Counted from the stretch's first letter, positions 42,801 to 55,787 are shown. The stretch: 64,000 nucleotides of DNA from Xestospongia bergquistia (GCA_963965975.1 OZ014415.1:1369001-1433000); one strand, 5' to 3'. A program made the numbers and translations. Notes: a model not told the origin generated them from the sequence alone.

Positions 42801-45800
42801 AATAAATATTGTAGAATTGTTAGTGACTTTTTTCAGTTCTTCAAGGACAGCAGTGACCCACACTTGTGGTATATGAGCAACATCACCATCAATTATTTCA
42901 AGTGGATGACCTAACCATAATAACTCAGCAGCTACTTTAGGAAGTATTTTGATACGTGAAAGTATTTCCTGATTGACCTGGCTTTCCATATATAAAGTTG
43001 ACTCATAAAGTTGTGCAAGCTCACGAAACAAATGCTCAGGTCCAAAAGAAGCATTAATTAACTTTTCAGCTTGTTCTCGAAGAAGGCTACGAAGCTCTTT
43101 TATTTGGTGTTCTGTTATTTTCTTGCTACGTAATTTATCACGTGTAATCTGACATTCTCGCTGAAGATCTGGTAAATTTTTACGTGAGAAATCATCAAAA
43201 TAAAACTTTAACCATTGAAGAAAATACCTTCTGACTTCCATTGGTTCATCTAATAAGACCTTCAAAAACATTTCCATCATACCAGAGAGATTTTTTGCCT
43301 TTTCAAGCTGATCTTTGCGCACAATTTCTTTTTTAGTACTCATTTCTGTATTAAATGATTCTACCCCCAGAAAGCCTGAGTCTTCCCATTTCATACGATT
43401 TTGTTTCTTGTTAAGTCTAGCCCATTTGTGCCACAGATTAGGTCCTTGAAGAGGAACCATATTCTCTTTCACCTCTGCAGCTGGAATGTCTTTTAACGTT
43501 TTCATGATATTACTTCCTAAAATTTGACCTTGTTTGCATGATGGACTGTCTGTATCAACTTTAATACAAAGCTCATTGCATGAAGTCAATGTTTGAGAGA
43601 GTTGACAATAATAAATTTGAGAATCATTCATTCTTTTGATTATTTTCAATCTAATTGATCTCACATTAGCAGCTGGTTCTTTTTTTAACAGTAATATTTC
43701 ACAATTAGAAATTAATTCTTTAAGTTCCTGCTTTCCTTTTTCAGAATGCAAAATAAAAATGACTTTTCCATTTTTATTTATCTGAGAAAATGTTTCCATA
43801 TTTTCAGAAATAACGTCTTCTTCATTTAAGAAGACAAACATCATATCTGAATGAATTAATAGAAAATTAAGCTGTTGCATATGGTTACTTGCATTTCCAC
43901 GAAGATTTGCAAAAGTGATGGCATTACTAAAGATATCACTTTTTTCACCAGTAGGAAAATACCAACATGCTTCAACAAGACCATCTACAAACTGACGTGT
44001 CACACTACTTCCCTCACATTCAAAATTAAAAAAGAAATCATGCTTTAAGTCACTGATAACACTGTTAAGAATTTTTGACTTAGAACAGTTAAGTGGATGC
44101 TTAAATCGTATGAAGGATATCAATGGTGCTTGACAGTCTACAATTCGACCGTCATGTGCTTCAAAAGTGAACTCTGTCTCTGATGTTTGTACTCTACATT
44201 TCCATTGTTTGATAATAGAATACATAGCCCATAAAGGAAAGACTATAGTATCAGAGACAGGATCAGGTAAAAGTAGAGGAACAGCAAGTTGACAGGATAT
44301 AAGTTTAGAGTATAAATCTTGTCGTAAAAAGTCATCAGCACAATGAATTAAAGCAAATAGACTGTCCATAGGATGAACAGCTATTTCATAATCATCGTCT
44401 TCATCTTTGTCTGCACTATGTTCTTCAAAAAGAAACACTTTTCTACATTCATAATTAGACATCATTATTTTTTTAAGCATTAAGTAGAAAAGTTTATGTG
44501 CATGAAAAGTACCTCTACGATGATCTGGTTCAATTTGACGAATCAAAAGGGCATCTTGAAGTGTTAACTTTTGAGGAAAGTGTTTAGCATGTCCCAACTT
44601 TTCTAAAAAGTGCATAAAGTCAATTACCATTACTAGTTTTTCCTTTGACATTTTGAATATTTGTGCCAGACATTGCTTTTCATCATCATTAGCCTTGGCT
44701 GCCAGGGCAATGCATTTCTTAATGTTACCTTGAAATGTTTGTAGTTCTCTAACACTTCTTATCTGTTGTTCTTCAAATAGAGGTTGCCATTTAGTTGATG
44801 GCAGATTGTTACTGTTCAAAAAAAGAATCAGTTCTAAAGTTTTCTTTGAAATTTGGAATATTTGTGCCAGACATTGCATTTCATCATCATTAGCCTTGGC
44901 TGCCAGGGCACTGGATTTGTTTAGGTCACCTATAAACGTTTGTAGTTCGTTGACACTTGTTATCTGCTGTTCTTCAAAAAGAGGTTGCCATTTAGTTGAT
45001 GGCAGATTGTTACTGTTCAAAAAAAGAATCAGTTCTAAAGTTTTCTTTGAAATTTGGAATATTTGTGCCAGACATTGCATTTCATCATAATTAGCCTTGG
45101 CTGCCAGAGCACACCATTTGTTAATGTCACCTATAAACGTTTGTAGTTCGTTGACGCTTGTTATCTGCTGTTCTTCAAAAAGAGGTTGCCATTTAGTTGA
45201 TGGCAGATTGTTACTGTTCAAAAAAAGAATCAGTTCTAAAGTTTTCTTTGAAATTTGGAATATTTGTGCCAGACATTGCATTTCATCATCATTAGCCTTG
45301 GCTGCCAGGGCACTGGATTTGTTTATGTCACCTATAAACGTTTGTAGTTCGTTGACACTTGTTATCTGCTGTTCTTCAAAAAGAGGTTGCCATTTAGTTG
45401 ATGGCAAATTGTTACTGTTCAAAAAAAGAATCAGTTCTAAAGTTTTCTTTGAAATTTGGAATATTTGTGCCAGACATTGCATTTCATCATCATTAGCTTT
45501 GGCTGCCAGGGCACTGGATTTGTTAATGTCACCTATAAACGTTTGTAGTTCGTTGACACTTGTTATCTGCTGTTCTTCAAAAAAAGGTTGCCATTTAGTT
45601 GATGGCAGATTGTTACTGTTCAAAAAAAGAATCAGTTCTAAAGTTTTCTTTGAAATTTGGAATATTTGTGCCAGACATTGCATTTCATCTTCATTAGCCT
45701 TGGCTGCCAGAGCACACCATTTGTTAATGTCACCTATAAACGTTTGTAGTTCGTTGACACTTGTTATCTGCTGTTCTTCAAAAAGAGGTTGCCATTTAGT

Positions 45801-47246
45801 TGATAGCAGATTGTTACTGTTCAAAAAAAGAATCAGTTCTAAAGTTTTCTTTGAAATTTGGAATATTTGTGCCAGACATTGCATTTCATCATCATTAGCC
45901 TTGGCTGCCAGGGCACTGGATTTGTTAATGTCACCTATAAACGTTTGTAGTTCGTTGACACTTGTTATCTGCTGTTCTTCAAAAAGAGGTTGCCATTTAG
46001 TTGATGGCAGATTGTTACTGTTCAAAAAAAGAATCAGTTCTAAAGTTTTCTTTGAAATTTGGAATATTTGTGCCAGACATTGCATTTCATCATAATTAGC
46101 CTTGGCTGCCAGGGCACTGGATTTGTTAATGTCACCTATAAACGTTTGTAGTTCGTTGACACTTGTTATCTGCTGTTCTTCAAAAAGAGGTTGCCATTTA
46201 GTTGATGGCAAGTTGTTACTGTTCAAAAAAAGAATCAGTTCTAAAGTTTTCTTTGAAATTTGGAATATTTGTGCCAGACATTGCATTTCATCATCATTAG
46301 CCTTGGCTGCCAGGGCACTGGATTTGTTAATGTCACCTATAAACGTTTGTAGTTCATTGACACTTGTTATCTGCTGTTCTTCAAAAAGATGTTGCCATTT
46401 AGTTGATGGCAGATTGTTACTGTTCAAAAAAAGAATCAGTTCTAAAGTTTTCTTTGAAATTTGGAATATTTGTGCCAGACATTGCATTTCATCATCATTG
46501 GCCTTGGCTGCCAGGGCACTGGATTTGTTAATGTCACCTATAAACATTTGTAGTTCGTTGACACTTGTTATCTGCTGTTCTTCAAAAAGAGGTTGCCATT
46601 TAGTTGATGGCAGATTGTTACTGTTCAAAAAAAGAATCAGTTCTAAAGTTTTCTTTGAAATTTGGAATATTTGTGCCAGACATTGCATTTCATCATCATT
46701 GGCCTTGGCTGCCAGGGCACTGGATTTGTTTATGTCACCTATAAACGTTTGTAGTTCGTTGACACTTGTTATCTGCTGTTCTTCAAAAAGAGGTTGCCAT
46801 TTAGTTGATGGCAGATTGTTACTGTTCAAAAAAATAATCAGTTCTAAAGTTTTCTTTGAAATTTGGAATATTTGTGCCAGACATTGCATTTCATCATCAT
46901 TGGCCTTGGCTGCCAGGGCACTGGATTTGTTTATGTCACCTATAAACGTTTGTAGTTCGTTGACACTTGTTATCTGCTGTTCTTCAAAAAGAGGTTGCCA
47001 TTTAGTTGATGGCAGATTGTTACTGTTCAAAAAAAGAATCAGTTCTAAAGTTTTCTTTGAAATTTGGAATATTTGTGCCAGACATTGCATTTCATCATCA
47101 TTGGCCTTGGCTGCCAGGGCACTGGATTTGTTTATGTCACCTATTAACGTTTGTAGTTCGTTGACACTTGTTATCTGCTGTTCTTCAAAAAGAGGTTGCC
47201 ATTTAGTTGATGGCAGATTGTTACTGTCCAAAAAGGTAGTCAAATC
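39865..47246 (-). CDS. Gene D: very large GTPase with 13 tandem N-terminal modules, one frameshift
   Basis: A single long exon follows an acceptor (TTCTAG) and starts in the same phase, with the same D-L-T residues, as exon 5 of gene C. The first part (47246 to about 44634) encodes 13 copies of a 67-residue module typified by LFLNSNNLPSTKWQPLFEEQ. Then come the VLIG core with GIQSTGKSTLLNTLFG (about 42764-42793), DTEGL, and the C-terminal cluster CCEQCPFCKEQCEE. Around 41951 one base is missing relative to genes A and C (GAGATAC versus GAGAATAC), which puts the last 690 or so residues in another frame. The frame on both sides is otherwise clean, so this is a recent lesion or a sequence error. 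Without it the exon would encode about 2460 residues. No upstream kinase or death-fold exon is seen before 47246, so the 5' end is incomplete. Confidence 0.8.
44634..47246 (-). repeat. Thirteen 201-bp in-frame coding repeats
   Basis: The period is exactly 201 bp (67 codons). Units 2-12 differ at only a few sites: NKSSAL versus NKWCAL, NDDEM versus NYDEM or NEDEM, PLFEE versus PFFEE or HLFEE. The first and last units are the most diverged; the last runs into the conserved VLIG sequence FMHFLEKLGHAKHF. Genes A and C have one copy or less. The strong homogeneity points to recent unequal crossing-over or gene conversion. Confidence 0.95.
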
Positions 47247-48508
47247 CTAGAATTAAATGAGAAAATCATGTAAATAGATCTTCCAAATTCAAAGTATGAC
47301 TTAGAGGGAAAAGAGTATTGTATGTCTAATAGATATTTAGTATATTTTAAGTATACAACATCAGTTTATATACATTACATTGCAATTGTAAACTTATTAT
47401 TGCCGAAAAAGTAATCATAATGTTTTTATTACTAATGTACTACTACTTATGTAGCTACATAAACATCAATTTCGTAATACATTAGTAATCAAAATAGTAT
47501 TAGGTTTACTTTACATATGCAATCTGTATAACTATTAGTGAAATCAACTGATCAATTTTTACTGTGTATGACCTTAAAAAGTAGTGTTCTTTTAATTGGT
47601 AGCATGTTTTACTTTTATAAGCCTTGATTGCAGCATTGATACTATATATAGTCTATGTCAATAGTTAGCATGATGCTAAGAGATCAAAGACAAGGGGTAA
47701 CAGATTGAAGAGCTGCAATGAGGTGCAGTGTTAGTCCATTAGAAATGAGTTATACTAGAAAAATATACTCTTGTACTTTGCAATTATGCACAGACAACAA
47801 TGACACAGAAATAACAGTAACCAAGTGGATAGAATCAATCTTGAGGATCTCTAATGATGAACCACACTCTAATTTTATGCTAAAGCTATAAGAGGAGATT
47901 TATAGAATGACAATATCAAGATGACACCACACATACATACCATCTCAGAGTGACATATTCAAAAAGGGCATACTAAGGCAAAGTGCAAGTTACAAGAAAT
48001 GGTGGATATCTGGCTAGAGAAAATGTTCAAGTCACAAGTAAATCAGAAGACTTACAAAGATTGCAATATTTGAGAGCAAACTTCAAAAAAGAGATACTTA
48101 TCAATTATCAGCAGAATGCAGACATAATATATAAATATACACCATGTAAAGAAAAGTTTGCATGCTGTATGTGCTAGATAATACAAATTAAAGCATAATC
48201 ATAATCTGATTGGTTGGTACGCTATTTAATAAAGAGATATAAAAGTTGCACTGGATTCACTATTCAAACTAATTTGTCCAGAAGAGATAGCTATATACTT
48301 TAAGCTGAAGGCATTGTGGTATAGAGCCACTCTTACCATGGCAGAGTCCAATTGTTAAAATTTAGGATTTATTATATATGATATTTCAGGGTTAATAAAT
48401 TTAGCATCTGAATCAGTGTATATGCTCTAATATAGAGACTTCTTCAAAAGAGAACTATGAGGTGGCTACATCAAAAACAGCAGTGGCAGTTACAAGTGCA
48501 ACAGACTC
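47247..48508. other. Region upstream of gene D, nothing recognised
   Basis: Both strands were read for kinase, death-fold or DUSP exons and none was found. A 64-codon open frame at 47983-48177 has no recognisable features. The first exon and promoter of gene D may lie here or to the right of the retrotransposon. Confidence 0.4.
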
Positions 48509-48608
48509 ACTCAACACCTCACCTGTCCTACTGAATGTCCTGTTAATCAGTATTTGTCCTACTGAATAACTTGTTAATTAGTGTATGTGTGTTAATTAGA
48601 CCTTGTCG

Positions 48609-48655
48609 TTAACCTCGCTGTGTGGGTGCATAGCGAGGTTTACAGTAGTCTGTCA

Positions 48656-48687
<32 letters not shown>

Positions 48688-49298
48688 GTCTGTTACCCGG
48701 GTAAATGGCTTTGAACTGCTTTAACTCGGCAAAGACAGCACTGGTAGCCACCAAACTATAGTGGATGGTAGCAAAACTTCTGTACTTCTTAAGAATACTG
48801 CCAAAAGGAACGTCAAGCGAACAAAAACCTTTAAAAGTCTGAAAAACCTTTGAAAAAAAGCACAGCTTTCAGTAAAGATTCAAGAATTCAATAAAAATCT
48901 CCTGCATATAGCTTATGACATTTTACAACTTTTTAAAGTGAGAATTTTTGTAAAAATACTTCTTTGGAAAGTTATGACAGTTTTACTAACTTTTGGCAGT
49001 TATCTTCGTTGATACATTGAGCGCAAATTAAAATACTAGCACCATAGCTGTCATTGGAGAATAACTAACTTTTACTAAGAAGTTGGAAAGTATTGGACCT
49101 TTTGTCAATTAGAGTGCAAACTATCCAGTAGACGCATTAAAAGGCAAAGCTTTTTTCCCCTTTGATTGAAGAGAAATGCTTGAGTCATCAATAATCATCT
49201 TGCGCATCACGTGAGATTACGTCACTTGAAGTTGCTAAAAAGAATAAAGAGAGTCTCTGGATAAGACTGCAACGAGGTTAAGCACTTTAGTGCATTTC
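48609..49298. mobile_element. Insertion nested in the left LTR
   Basis: The left LTR reads CCTTGTC, then about 690 extra bp, then ATATTTACTTT; the right LTR reads straight through. The extra DNA begins GTTAACCTCG and near its end has CGAGGTTAAG, a short inverted pair. A hairpin (AACCTCGCT and AGCGAGGTT) lies close to its start, and a short GTGT/GTAT tract follows. A related AGTGAGGTTCACAGTAGTC occurs near 61020. A MITE-like insertion is likely; a deletion from the right LTR is the alternative. Confidence 0.5.
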
Positions 49299-49495
49299 AT
49301 ATTTACTTTGCACTTCTTTGTTGTGTGGTTACCTTACTTTTGTCTATTGTTCTTTACTCTATTTAAGTTCTGTATTTTGTTATTTATGATGTGCTTTCTG
49401 TTAAGTTAAAGCTGAGAACACGATACTGTCTGTTGGTACAGTTGCATTACATTGGCGCAGTGGGTAGAATCTTCAACTAGTCTACTTCTCGAATT

Positions 49496-50302
49496 ATGGC
49501 AGCTCGACCTTTAGTCCTACCGGAGCCTTTCACAGGAGAAGGCAGTTGGGACCAGTGGATTGCTTATTTTGAGAACATCGCTGCAGTCAATGCTTGGGAT
49601 GATGCAGCTAAGCTTCTCTGGCTAAGAGCCAGACTAACAAGGAGAGCTCAAACTGCATATCAAAAGTTCAGAGAAGAAGCCAAAGCTAGTTATGAATAAT
49701 CTAAGAAGGCTTTACAAGAAAGATTCGAACCTAAGTGCAAAAGAGAACTATACCAGACAGTGTTCCAGACACAAAGGAAGCAGAAAACAGAAGGTTGGGC
49801 CGATTGTGCTGAAGACCTAAAGATCTTGGTTGATAAAGCTTTTCCTGACTTACAAGAAGAAGCTAGAGATCTACTAGCAATGAATCATTTCTTAAATCAA
49901 CTGGATAATCCACAGGTGGCTTTCAGTGTCAAGCAGTCATGCCCGAACAAGTTAGACAAGGCAGTAGCCGCCACTCTCGAGATGGAGTCATTTAAAGTGG
50001 TTCGAGTAGCCCATATAGAACAAGATGGTGATCCTGTAGCATTGGTTACAAAAGAATCTTCCAATACCCTTATGTCGATGATGAAGCAGATGATGGAGAG
50101 AGTGGAGAAACTTGGACAAAAGTTGTCATCCAGTAATAGCAGCAGAGATCTTAATGTGAGACGAGCCCTGCTCACACAAGAGTGGAAATGCTTTGTGCTT
50201 CCGACGGAAATAGTTTGTAGAAAGTGCAGAAAGGGGGTCATTATGCTTGGGGGTGGGGGTGTGCAATGCGATGACCTGGTAGCCAGGAGGGTAACGAGAT
50301 AG
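49496..50302 (+). pseudogene. gag-like gene of the LTR element, with an in-frame stop
   Basis: The frame opens with an ATG after the LTR, and the first residues include LPEPFTGEGSWDQWIAYFE, typical of gag proteins of gypsy-type elements (core fold W-x-x-Y-F-x-x-I). A TAA at 49697-49699 interrupts it; the same frame continues to 50302 with a helix-rich region. The C-terminal zinc knuckle is not clear. Not functional as it stands. Confidence 0.7.
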
Positions 50303-50359
50303 CTGTGAGTCGAGCTGGCAAGGGTCACCATCAAATGACTCAAAAGAACATACAGATAT

Positions 50360-51480
50360 CTCCAATTACTTCAACTTATAAACAAGAACATACCTTCAAA
50401 CACATTCATAGGTAAGGGAGAAAGCACATTAATGCTAATGCTCTAACACGAATGCTTTGTCAACAATGTGACTGAGACAGCCATGATGATCCAGTAAGAG
50501 AGCCAAGTCAAATGATTGGAACAATTCGGCTGGTTGGTGATAGAACTACAGCAGAGTTGTATAAATTGCAATTGAATGATCCAGTGGTTGGAATAATACT
50601 GAAAGCCAAAGAAATGGGAAAGAGACCACTTGATAAGTCAGTAAAAGATAATCCAAAGAGTCGTAGATTGCTTCAATTATGGGACCAATTGGTCTTAAAA
50701 GAAAAATTACTATTTAGAAAGTTTGAAAACCTTGAGTCACTTAAAGGAGAGGTTTTACTGGCCTGGCCACTGGAATGATGTAAGAAATTGGTGTAATACA
50801 TGTTCTACTTGTGCCACGAGAAAGACTACAGGAATGAAGCATCGTGCATCACTTCAAACAAATCTGGATATCCGGTGCAAATAGTAGCCGTAGACATACT
50901 TGGTCCTTTACCAGAAAGTTACAGTGGAAACAGATACATACTAGTAGCTGGGGATTACTTCACCAAATGGTTTGAAGCCTATGCCATTCCAAACCAGGAG
51001 GCTAAAACATTTGCAGATAAACTATATAGTGAATGAGCTATTTTGTCAGTTCTCTCCTCCAGAACAGTTACATTCTGATCAAGGGAGACAGTTTGAGTCA
51101 GAGTTGTTAATTGAAGTATGCAAGTTACTTAATATTCATAAAACAAAGACAATGCGATATCACCCATAATATGATGGACTAATGGAACGTTTTAACCGTA
51201 CATTGCTCAATATGCTAGCCACTTCAACTAAGAACCATCCATTTGATTGGGAAGTACAGCTTCCAAAGGTATGTATGGCTTACAACACAAGTATTCAGTC
51301 TTCTACTGGCTATTCTCCATTCTTTTCACTTACTGGGTTCAACATCACCTTAATATGAAAAAAGAATGGTAGTTCATTTTGACAGACTAAAACCATATCA
51401 ACCAGGCACTCGTCTTCCACTTATTGTAAATAAAACTCACAATTCAGTTCAGCCATCAAGGACATCTAACATTGGTGATA
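50360..51480 (+). pseudogene. Remnant of pol: RNase H end and integrase
   Basis: A short piece near 50420 resembles the end of the RNase H region (NANALTRM). An integrase core follows with its three acidic positions visible in different frames: VDILGPLP near 50895, SDQGRQFES near 51077 and MERFNRT near 51180. At least one frameshift near 51035 and a stop near 51168 break it. Protease and reverse transcriptase are absent. Confidence 0.7.
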
Positions 51481-51952
51481 ATCGTTGATGATTATCCTGA
51501 TGAAGTGGACTGTGCCAAAATGCCTACACAATGCTACCCTACCAGGACTAGACACCCTCCTGATCGTTATGGTATTGTGATTTCGTATTAGTAAAGAAGT
51601 CGGGACTCATTCTTTCAAAGGAGGGACAGAGTTTACTCAACACTTCACCTTGTTGATTGTCCTCCTGTTAATCAGTATTTGTTCTACTGAATAACTTGTT
51701 AAGTAGTGTATGTGTGTTAATTATACCTTGTCATATTTACTTTACACTTCTTTGTTGTGTGGTTACCTTACTTTGTCCATTGTTCTTTACTCTATTTAAG
51801 TTCTGTATTTTGTTATTTATGATATGCTTTCTGTTAAGTCAAAGCTGAGAACACGATACTATCTGTTGGTACAGCTGCATTACACAAGTTTAATAAATGC
51901 CGCAAATTTCATGTAAACCAATGCACAATATTAAATTAAGAAAAGTATAAAG

Positions 51953-52812
51953 TCACGTTTACACAGAAACATTTTTTGCTGAAAACAGTAGCTTTTCTTT
52001 GGGTATGCACCTTCCGTTTATGCAAAAATGGTGAAAATGCCGTTGAAAACATTTTCGTTTGAAAACACCATTCAAAGTGAAAACATTAGAAAACGGGATG
52101 AACAAAATGGGTGAAAACGCATACTTCTATCGTGTAAACGCTTAAAACGTGATCTTTAGGGGAGTGGACTCTTAAATACAGTGGAGTAGGAACAATATTT
52201 ACTTTGGGGAAGCAAAATTTTTAATGTACATATTATAATATTGCATATAATATAATCAAAAAGATCCAAAATATGTAGTATGGGTACTGCAATTTTGAAT
52301 AAATTCAGATGCAATGTCCTTAGTATCAATACTATCAGTTTTAGCACCTGGACTTAGTGTTAATTGTATACATGATTGACCATTGCATCTACTCATTGTT
52401 CTATTGCATCATATCATAGATAGTAGAGTATCTATGATCATATAGAGGCACATACACACTGACAGTTTTTAATATAGCAGGGAATTTGCATTGTATATGG
52501 GTGCACAGTTGTACCCCCTACACCCCTTGTTCTTACTCCACTGAAATAATCATGGCAGAAAGGATTATTGTGGTGTTGTTATCCTGTTTATTAGTGCTAC
52601 AGCAGGTTAATCCGGCTATGATGAACGAATATAAAACTTTATATCACCAAAAGCTTTCTGTTCTTCTACACTCCATCTGATCTAAAAACGCACGTTGCGT
52701 TTACGTGTAAACGCAACGTGCGTTTACACGTAAACGGATATGAAAACGCAATCATTCGTGTGCGTTTAGTGCAGCATTCAGCCAGACCGTTTCTGTGTAA
52801 ACGTGGCCTTAG
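51953..52812. mobile_element. Inverted-repeat (MITE-like) element of about 860 bp
   Basis: The left end reads AAGTCACGTTTACACAGAAAC and the right end is its near-perfect reverse complement (GTTTCTGTGTAAACGTGGCCTT). Inside, AAACG and GTTTAC words recur. A perfect palindromic segment with two 19-bp arms lies at 52686-52725. A 64-codon open frame (52486-52680) shows no recognisable transposase. Likely a non-autonomous DNA transposon. Confidence 0.7.
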
Positions 52813-52854
52813 ATACTTCGTATCAATCACCTCCCTCCCCTTCAAAAACACACG

Positions 52855-53028
52855 TTATATATCACTAACCCCTTCTTGAGTCTTGTCATCTGACTCCTCA
52901 TTATCACTACTAGAGCCTTCTTGATTGTCCGACTCTTCATCATCGCTACTACTACTCTCTTTCTGATTAACATCAGACTGTGAATCCTCGTTATTTCGCC
53001 CGAAAAAGTAGTTCCATAATCGATACAT
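52855..53028 (-). CDS. Short acidic, Ser/Asp/Glu-rich open frame
   Basis: Starts MYRLWNYFFGRNNEDSQ and continues with SSSSDDEESDNQEG-type repeats, then either stops after 57 residues or splices at GGTTAGTG. A degenerate copy of this exon end (CTCAAGAAAGGGTTAGTAG on the minus strand) recurs in every unit of the array to the right, so it may be the ancestral exon 1 of a repeated gene. No function is recognised. Composition bias makes the coding call uncertain. Confidence 0.35.
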   Translation of the reverse strand: MYRLWNYFFGRNNEDSQSDVNQKESSSSDDEESDNQEGSSSDNEESDDKTQEGVSDI

Positions 53029-53844
53029 TTCTGTTGCACACTGTATTTAGTCGGTCTGTAATAATTATTTTCAAATATAAAAGACTTGTATACTGGTAAA
53101 CTCACTATATATGTCGACACTTGGTATAAGTTAGAACTGAATACTTCGAAGAGCTAACTGCTTATATAGTTTACGTGCAACAGGAAATCATTAATTATAA
53201 GTTTAATAAATTAAACCGCAGACATGCAAATTATTTGCGTGCAAATCCTTTAAACAATAGGCTGAATAATATACGATTTAACCACACCCTTTATTGGTGT
53301 GCTCATGAGTGATGTAACATTGCACTATAAAATGCTGCCAATTATCTACTAACCAAGAGAACATTGAATATGACCTTTTAAGAAACATATAATTAGACAT
53401 GTTATATGTAATTCAGTCTGTACTACTTTAATATTATATATGTGTCAGATTAACATGATACCATGTTATTTGTTATGATGCATTAATGTCAAGTATAGGT
53501 TGTACTGAGAGCTGCAATTCTTATCATGCATGTGCTGTCATGCAGACAGAGCTATAAGTCTAAGAGTCTTGTAATGTTTTATAAGAAATTAAGAATAGCT
53601 TAATATGGGTTTATTAGTGTCATGATGTCATAGTACTATCTCTGGTTATAACATTGCGCATGATTTCACATATGTACACTGCCAGTCCCTACAAGCATTA
53701 ATTCTTTGAAAATTTATATGGAATCTTGCATTATGAAAACTATCACATTCCAAAATATCTTGTAATAAAGTCCCTCATATATGGACTTGTCTAATTAACT
53801 TTAGAGAGTACAATAATTCAAATCAATATAACAGTATGTTAGAG

Positions 53845-54085
53845 TAGTAACTTTGGCGTCAGCATGTTATAGTAGTCATTTTGACGGCAGTATGTTGGAG
53901 TAGTCACTTTGGTGGCAGTATATGTTGGAGTAGTCATTTTGACAGCAGTATGTTGGAATAGTCACTTTGGCGGCAGTATGTTGGAGTAGTCACTTTGGCA
54001 GCAGTATGTTGGAGTAGTCACTTTGGCAGTAGATGTTGGAGTAGTCACTTTGGTGGCAGTATGCTGGAAGTAGTTACTTTGGCAA
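53845..54085. repeat. 28-bp minisatellite
   Basis: About nine units of GTAGTCACTTTGGCGGCAGT plus ATGTTGGA. Each 1.25-kb unit to the right carries one related copy (AGTATGCTAGAGTAGTCACT), so this is a local amplification of that motif. Confidence 0.85.
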
Positions 54086-55730
54086 AAACAACCAATCAAT
54101 TTTAATTAATATATAGCGTTTTAAGTAATGGTATGACTGGGTTGGTCTTGTGGCTCATATAATTCACCTTCATGTTGCAATTCCTATAGTAACCGCCAAC
54201 CTAATGTCTAACCTATATTTAAATTTAAACACACACATTCACACACAATTACTACTAACCCTTTCTTGAGTCATGTTTTTCAAGGACTTGAGAAAAGTAT
54301 GCACTGATACATCAGGTTGGATTGCTTGGATTAGATAGAAGAATGTGATCAACAAAGATTTTCCAAATTTAAAAATTGAATACTACTACTAATTTTTAAA
54401 AGCTATATGCAGAGTCATTTAAAGAGCTGATTGTTATTTGCAACAAGGAATCATTAACTTTAAAACTATAATTATGGATGATGTAAACTGTCATCTCTGT
54501 TTACAACTTTCTATATAATTTCATACATGTTTATATTAGTCTCTTCATGTAACAACACTGAACATTTATGGAATCATGCATTATACAGTAGCTATATTAG
54601 TAAAAGGATTCTTTAATGAGTTATCATGTGAATTCCTTACCACAGAAGGACTATAGCCTACTACTACTATCATTAAAGTCTACTGATGCATGAGAAAGTA
54701 TTGATATGCTAGAGTAATAGGGATGGCTTGGGTTGGCCTTGTGGTACGATAATACTATGAATTCCTAACCATATAAGGACTATAGTCTGCTACTACAATA
54801 CTCTCAGGACAATTCCAATTAGATTTCTTGCCATAGCTTTTTAAAGTAATATTATGATGGACACAAACTATGTATAGTTATTACAAATGTACTTTCCCTA
54901 ATAATATGCTTTTCCTTTCAATTCCAAACATAACAATGACAATACACTAGTTCCAGGATAGATGTCTCTTATTATCTTTTTATTAATAATCTTACGCATG
55001 ACAGTATGAACAATGTGTTCTTACTTTGGCATTTTGCCTACTCTCAATATGTCCACTTTTGACCAATATCTTGTTGTATAGTTGTTATTATATTCTAAAT
55101 GGAAATGATTTGAGAAACACACAGATAACTAACAGTGTGTGATATTATAATGTGTTATAGCTATAAATTATCACTTTGAAATACAAGTACAATACTGACA
55201 GTACACTAGCTAGTTCCATGAAGGACAACTCCCATCATTATTATTTTATTTGTGACATTGCTATGATTAAAGTCTAGTGAGACAATATGTTAGAGTTGTC
55301 ACTGGCAAAAAAACCAATCAGTTTTAATAGTAAATTAAGTAATGTCATTTCTTCCATAGACTTTTATTAAAAGTGATTGGTTGTTCTTGTGGTATGACTG
55401 GGTTGACTTGGGGTTGGCCTTGTGCCACATGGCATGGCTTGAAATTAATTTGTTAGATAATCCATTTTAATGTTCCATTCACTATACAAACCTCCAACCT
55501 ATTGTCTATCCTATATTTTTAAACACACATGCAATTACTACTAACCCCTTCTTGAATCATATTTTCAGGGACTTGAGTAATGTATGCACTGATTCATCAG
55601 GTTGGACTTGATAAGATAGAAGAATGTGATCTACAAAAAGGTTCCAAATTAAAAATTGAATATTGGTGCATTTACTAATAACTTTTAAAAGTAATAGTTT
55701 GCTACATGTAGGATCATTTGAAGAAGTAAT

Positions 55731-55736
<6 letters not shown>

Positions 55737-55780
<44 letters not shown>
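55737..55780. repeat. (TA)n microsatellite
   Basis: About 44 bp of pure TA within a B-type unit of the array. Confidence 0.95.

Positions 55781-55787
<7 letters not shown>

Larger units (their letters stand above)
48509..51886 (+). mobile_element. Degenerate Ty3/gypsy-type LTR retrotransposon
   Basis: LTRs of about 260 bp bracket gag- and pol-like remnants. The left LTR (48509-49451) is split by an extra segment of about 690 bp; the right LTR is about 51634-51886. Shared LTR words include TTCTTTGTTGTGTGGTTACC and GCTGAGAACACGATACT. A candidate primer-binding site (TTGGCGCAGTGGG) follows the left LTR, and a purine tract (AAAGGAGGGACAGAG) precedes the right one. Protease and most of reverse transcriptase are deleted, and the remaining frames are broken, so it cannot move by itself. 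Exact ends and the target-site duplication were not resolved. Confidence 0.8.

Noticed and set aside
44806-47250. Long plus-strand open frames with a repeated SSLTLVICCSSK-type sequence
   Set aside because: They are antisense shadows of the 201-bp coding repeats of gene D; the period is a multiple of three, so all frames lacking a stop in one unit stay open.
47983-48177. A 64-codon open frame upstream of gene D
   Set aside because: No recognisable domain, no splice context linking it to gene D, and a length expected by chance in AT-rich DNA.
52842-53120. A 92-codon minus-strand frame
   Set aside because: The overlapping acidic frame starting at 53028 has a more protein-like composition and a donor site; this one is its shifted shadow.
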